Below the pieces are notes generated by a model that made no database searches, was not told the DNA's origin, and saw only the letters and a list, made by a program, of their open reading frames with translations. The position numbers and the translations under genes are program-made. A DNA stretch of 64,000 bases from Hippopus hippopus. Lineage: Eukaryota; Mollusca; Bivalvia; Cardiida; Cardiidae. The stretch lies in the NCBI GenBank assembly GCA_946811185.2, contig OX328108.1:18671239-18735238 (forward strand), in the 5' to 3' direction. Positions 60,210 through 64,000 of this stretch are shown one piece after another. Each line of letters starts with the position of its first letter. The stretch's first letter is position 1.

Positions 60210-60439
60210 TTAACCCTTTACCAAACAATCCCGAGTTTTCACGATCCTGAGAAAGAAGCCTTTTGAAAACATTGTGGCAAAAAAGAGAAAATGCTGCTAA
60301 CCAGCATTTTCTCCTTTTCCCATGTTTTCTACCACTCTTAAATAAAATTTTAATTTTTGAGTTATATTTAATTTGTCATCTGCAAATGCTTTCAATATGG
60401 ACTAGTCTAATTTAATCTCGTCGTTTGGTAAAGAGTTAA
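60210..60439 (+). mobile_element. MITE-A forward, complete
   Basis: TTAACCCTTTACCAAACAAT to GGTAAAGAGTTAA; CACAA missing at the right foot of the hairpin. Confidence 0.9.
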
Positions 60440-60625
60440 CTAGACAAAAAACACTAGATTTGACGAATACAAATGGAAAATTTCCTGTACAGTATATGAG
60501 TTATCCATCGGTATGTATGGTGACCCAGATTTTTAGTGCTGAAGGTAAATCAGATGACCCATGTATAGACTGATTGTCAATTTTGATAAACGATAACAAT
60601 CCAATTTGCTCACAAGAGAACCCTT

Positions 60626-60757
60626 GTTAACCTTCTACAATAGAACCAAGTAACTGAACAAGTCTGGAAGACAGCTTTTGAAATCACTTAGGAAAAGAAG
60701 ATAATGCTGGTAACCAGAATTTTCTCCTTTTCACACAATGTTTCTACTCTTTGAAAG
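60626..60757 (+). mobile_element. MITE-A forward, cut off by Helitron-like end
   Basis: Hairpin present to CACACAATGTTTCTACTC, then the sequence changes to the H8 terminus. Confidence 0.7.
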
Positions 60758-60761
60758 AAAG

Positions 60762-61690
60762 ATATACTTATGTCAGGGCCCTTTGTCTGTTGTGCGTGCG
60801 TCCGTCAGTCTGTGCGTCAGTGTGTTAACTTTCATTACAAACATCTTGTTCTCTGAAACTATCATGGTTTTCAATGACCCCCTATTTCTTTGAATTTTGA
60901 CCCCCAAATTTTCTAGATGACCCCCGAAATTTTTATGTTTGTCTTCTTTTCTTCATTTGAAGGGGGTCATTTTTGGGTCAAATGACCCCCATAATTACAA
61001 GAAGGTCAAGGGAAAACCCTGCTATCAATCCTATTTTAACCCGAACTTCACAGAAATGAACCTGCCATGGTTTCTTCAGAGTTTCTGAAAAGAATATTAT
61101 TCCTGTAATAGGTCTGATTGCCACGGCTTCAAAACTGACAAAAATTCAAAATAATTGAAATCTTCTTGTCCAAAAGCATTAGGCCTAGGGCTACCAAATT
61201 TGACACATAGCTTCATCTAACAGACCTTGACTAAAATTCTTCATATTATAGCCCTGGGGTCAAAATTGGCCCTGTCCTGGGGGTCATAAGTTTTACATGG
61301 GGTTATATAGTGAAAGCTTTAGAGATTTTCTGGTTCTAAACCAAATGGCCTTGGGCTACCAAATTTGGCATGTAGCTTCATCTAACTGACCTCTACTGAG
61401 ATTCTTCAAATTATAGTCCTGGGGCCAAAATTGGTCCCACCCCAGGAGTAACAAGTTTTACATGGGCTTCCATAGTAAAAACTTAAAAAAAACCTGGTTC
61501 TAAACCTTATAGCCTAGGGCTACCAAATTTGGCATGTAGCTTCACCTAATAATCTTCTAAGATTCTTTAAATTACAGCCCTGGGGTCAAAATTGGCCTTA
61601 TCCTTGAGGTCACAAGTTTTACATGGGCTTACATAGTGAAAAGTTTACAAATGTTCTCATTCCAAATCGTAAGTCCCAGGGCTACCATTG
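60762..61690 (-). mobile_element. Helitron-like element H8, minus strand
   Basis: GTGCGTGCGTCCGTCAGTCT is the complemented ACGG run near the 3' end. GGCTACCAAATTTG modules start at 61191, 61356, 61520 and 61682, ~164 bases apart. The inverted phrase TGACCCCC/GGGGGTCA at 60880-60995 marks a further insert or foldback segment. Confidence 0.62.
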
Positions 61691-61777
61691 AATTAAAAAA
61701 ATGTCCCTTACTAATTTACTCTGTTGCAAATTTGTCTCTTTCAAATTTCTGTATCAAATAATTGACTTTGGTAAAGA

Positions 61778-62006
61778 TTCAACCCTTTACCGTTTACCAC
61801 ACAATGTAGAGTTTCAACGCTGACAAAATAGCCTTTTTAAAACCTTGTGGAAAAGGAGAAAATGCTGGTAACCAGCATTTTCTCCTTTCCCACAAGGTTT
61901 TCTACATATTCACAAACAATTACCATCATCTCAGCTAAATTTGATATGTCTGCAAATGCTTTCAATTTCAACAAGTCTTAAACTTTGTTAATTGGTAAAG
62001 AGTTAA
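61778..62006 (+). mobile_element. MITE-A forward, complete (229 bp)
   Basis: The left end is duplicated in part (CCCTTTACCGTTTACCACAC); right GGTAAAGAGTTAA. Confidence 0.9.
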
Positions 62007-62009
62007 AGG

Positions 62010-62334
62010 TTGTAGTAAGAAGAGCAGAAAAGAGTTTTAAATCTGAGCAGTATTCAATTAAGCACATATTGTGTGATACTTACAACATTTTGAACTGAGT
62101 CCTGTCAACCCTTTCACAACTTCCACAATTATGTCATGTCACAACTCACATTATACTATAAATCTGTATCAAACTTGCTATATCAAAGTCTAATGTTTTG
62201 ATATTATTCAACACAAACTCTAAATAAATCCAGGTTACTTTAATCCTTAAAAAAAAATCAACCCTGAAGCATGAAGTTAATATTATATTACAGTTGTAGT
62301 TAAAGGCCTGATAGCTGCCAAAGTAAACATGCTA
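62010..62334. other. no recognised feature
   Basis: AT-rich unassigned sequence. Confidence 0.4.
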
Positions 62335-62482
62335 AAATGCCTTTTAATTCAAGTCATACGATCTCAAAGTATAGAAATTATGGTGAAGATGACAATCTGT
62401 TATTGTATGATCAGTGCAAGCGTTAGTGCTGGGAGAAATAGACATTTTAAAACTAGCTCAAAAGTTGCCAAGAGGCTCTATC
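62335..62482 (+). repeat. interspersed repeat R1, copy 2
   Basis: CAAAGTATAGAAATTATGGT and AAAGTTGCCAAGAGGCTCTA match the copy at 35101-35240. Confidence 0.6.
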
Positions 62483-62484
62483 AT

Positions 62485-62845
62485 TTGTTTACTTTTTAAC
62501 TGGTTTTTAAATTCATTATTCTGCCAGACACTTACAACACTTAGACCTACTGCACAGAACAGTTTGTCATTTTCACAATCTTTCCATACTTTCAAATGGT
62601 ATCATTTAAATTTAAATGCATTTTAACACTCTCATTGTTTACTTTTGGCCACTTTTGGGCCTTCAATATTATAGACTACAGTGACAACTCTGATTCTGTT
62701 CTATTATACTTCTTTACTAGAGTTGAATGGTTTTGTACCAATTTCTGTTATGCAGCTGTTGGTGTAGCCCTAAGTATAATATCAGTTGCTTGAAGTTGTG
62801 ACTACATGACCAGATGGCTCCGTAAGTAAGTGGTGCACTGTACGA
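62485..62845. other. no recognised feature
   Basis: No repeat recognised; a 65-70 codon frame has no support. Confidence 0.4.
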
Positions 62846-62848
62846 TAA

Positions 62849-63076
62849 TTAACTCATTACCAAACAACAAAATTTTAGGTTTGTCCAAATCGAAAGCATT
62901 TGCAGACGACAAAATAAAAGTGACTGAAAATTTTAAATTTGTTTTGTGAACGATAGAAAACATTGTGGGAAAAGGAGAAAATGCTGGTTACCAGCATTTT
63001 CTCCTTTTCCCACAATGTTTTCTAAATGCTTCTTTCTCAGGGTCGTCAAAAGTAGGGATTGTGTGGTAATGGGTTA
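62849..63076 (-). mobile_element. MITE-A reverse, complete
   Basis: TTAACTCATTACCAAACAAC to GGTAATGGGTTAA; hairpin intact. Confidence 0.92.
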
Positions 63077-63081
63077 ATGCT

Positions 63082-63295
63082 TTAATCCATAACCACACAA
63101 TCCTGAGTTTTTATCAACCCTGAGAGAGAGGACTTTTGAAAACATTGTGGAAAAAGGAAATATGCTGGTAACCAAAATTTTCTCCTCTCATAGTACCAGT
63201 AATTTCGAACCGTTCAGAAACAAATCCAATTATTTCAGCGTGGTCTAATTCGTTGTCTGCAAATGTTTTGAATTTGTTGTCTGGTTAAGGGTTAA
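63082..63295 (+). mobile_element. MITE-A forward, complete, diverged
   Basis: TTAATCCATAACCACACAAT to GGTTAAGGGTTAA. Confidence 0.83.
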
Positions 63296-63299
63296 TCCA

Positions 63300-63635
63300 A
63301 CTTTCTAGCAAGGTACATGTATACTTCAATATTTTAGTCAGCACTGTATTATTTCCTATCAATGCTTTTTTCCCAATTGAAAAATTCCAAACACGTCCTG
63401 TAAAAAAAGTGTCGCTTTAGAACTCGTATAAAAATATGGTAGTAACAAATATCACAACTCCACTAATAATTTAGTAACCAGTCTAACCACTTCAACCACA
63501 TTATTTGCAGACACTAAGATAGCCTGTCCTAACCTATATTATAGTTACTACCATGGCCATGTAATAAAACTACTTCATGGACGACTGCTACATGGCTAGG
63601 CTTTCCGTCATACAGAACAGATAGATAATGGCATA
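63300..63635. other. no recognised feature
   Basis: Unassigned sequence. Confidence 0.4.
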
Positions 63636-63638
63636 TCC

Positions 63639-63683
63639 TAACTCTTCACCAAATGAGAAAATTTTAGACTTATTCAAATTTAA
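63639..63683 (-). mobile_element. MITE-A reverse, cut off by SINE-S5
   Basis: AACTCTTCACCAAATGAGAA to CTTATTCAAATTTAAA. Confidence 0.65.
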
Positions 63684-64000
63684 ATAGATGAATAGATGAA
63701 TAGCGTTTTAAGGCCCGTCGACAACTTAGGTCATATTGGGCGCACTTACTTAGTAAACAATAATGCGAGGTGAAAATAACATACATGTGCAACAACATAA
63801 GACAAAAATGAGGAATGGACGAAACACAAAATGATGCCCCTTTTGTCGCCTTTTACGACATGCATGCTGTCACTTTTGTTCCGCCAGATGAAATGGCAGA
63901 TGTGACGATCGCGGGACTGCAGTGGTTTATTCTTATACCCCCGATTAAACCACACGGGGTCCCACAGGCCAATTGATTCCCATTCCAAACCCTATTTACA
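63684..64000 (-). mobile_element. SINE-like element S5, 5' end beyond window
   Basis: The minus strand ends GACGGGCCTTAAAACGCTAT followed by (TCATCTAT)n. The body includes ATGTCGTAAAAGGCGACAAA and GGGACCCCGTGTGGTTTAAT. Its GC content is above its surroundings. A retroposon is inferred from the tail and from its sharp junction with MITE-A. Confidence 0.6.

Overview
The window reads as eukaryotic nuclear DNA, most likely from a mollusc and probably a bivalve. It is AT-rich, gene-poor and packed with short non-autonomous transposons, tRNA-derived SINEs and Helitron-like elements that carry (ACGG)n runs and a 'GCTCACCT...AGGTGAGCTAA' type terminus. There are no bacterial operons, no rRNA and no free-standing tRNA gene. 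The species assignment is inference from repeat style and the metazoan gene.

One protein-coding gene is supported: a cordon-bleu (COBL)-like actin-regulator gene on the minus strand. Six exons join with matching phases and GT/AG sites, in transcript order 42454-42237, 37559-37334, 7357-7135, 5648-5467, 5149-4402 and 1522-1415. They encode about 568 residues: a bipartite Cobl ubiquitin-like region, a basic linker, and two KKRAxPPP-type proline motifs. The gene runs off the left edge, so its C-terminus (where WH2 motifs would be expected) is not visible. A possible alternative first exon lies at 37786-37610. The second intron is about 30 kb.

The rest is repeats. The dominant one, called MITE-A here, is a ~229 bp element with TTAA target duplications, CYCTTTACCA termini (piggyBac-like) and a 67 bp near-perfect palindrome in its centre. 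About 100 copies or fragments in both orientations cover roughly a third of the window. Several copies are nested inside one another exactly at internal TTAA sites. MITE-B (palindromic core around GATCTACACTG, also ending in TTAA in its complete copies), MITE-C (~275 bp, ATGAGCC termini) and MITE-D (hairpin with ACCAACCATTCTTA ends) are less abundant. A mariner-like element with ~200 bp inverted ends sits inside a MITE-A terminus at 40.6-41.6 kb.

Two copies of an unusual foldback element (50981-51737 and 56265-56776) have 6 bp target duplications, long inverted ends and an internal ~22 bp array of a CpG-rich alternating purine-pyrimidine palindrome. Helitron-like elements at 18-20.7, 21.8-23.6, 27.6-30.8, 55.1-56.1 and 60.8-61.7 kb carry internal modules, several with a ~165 bp period. 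To the right of 42.5 kb I see no exon, only repeats and unassigned sequence.
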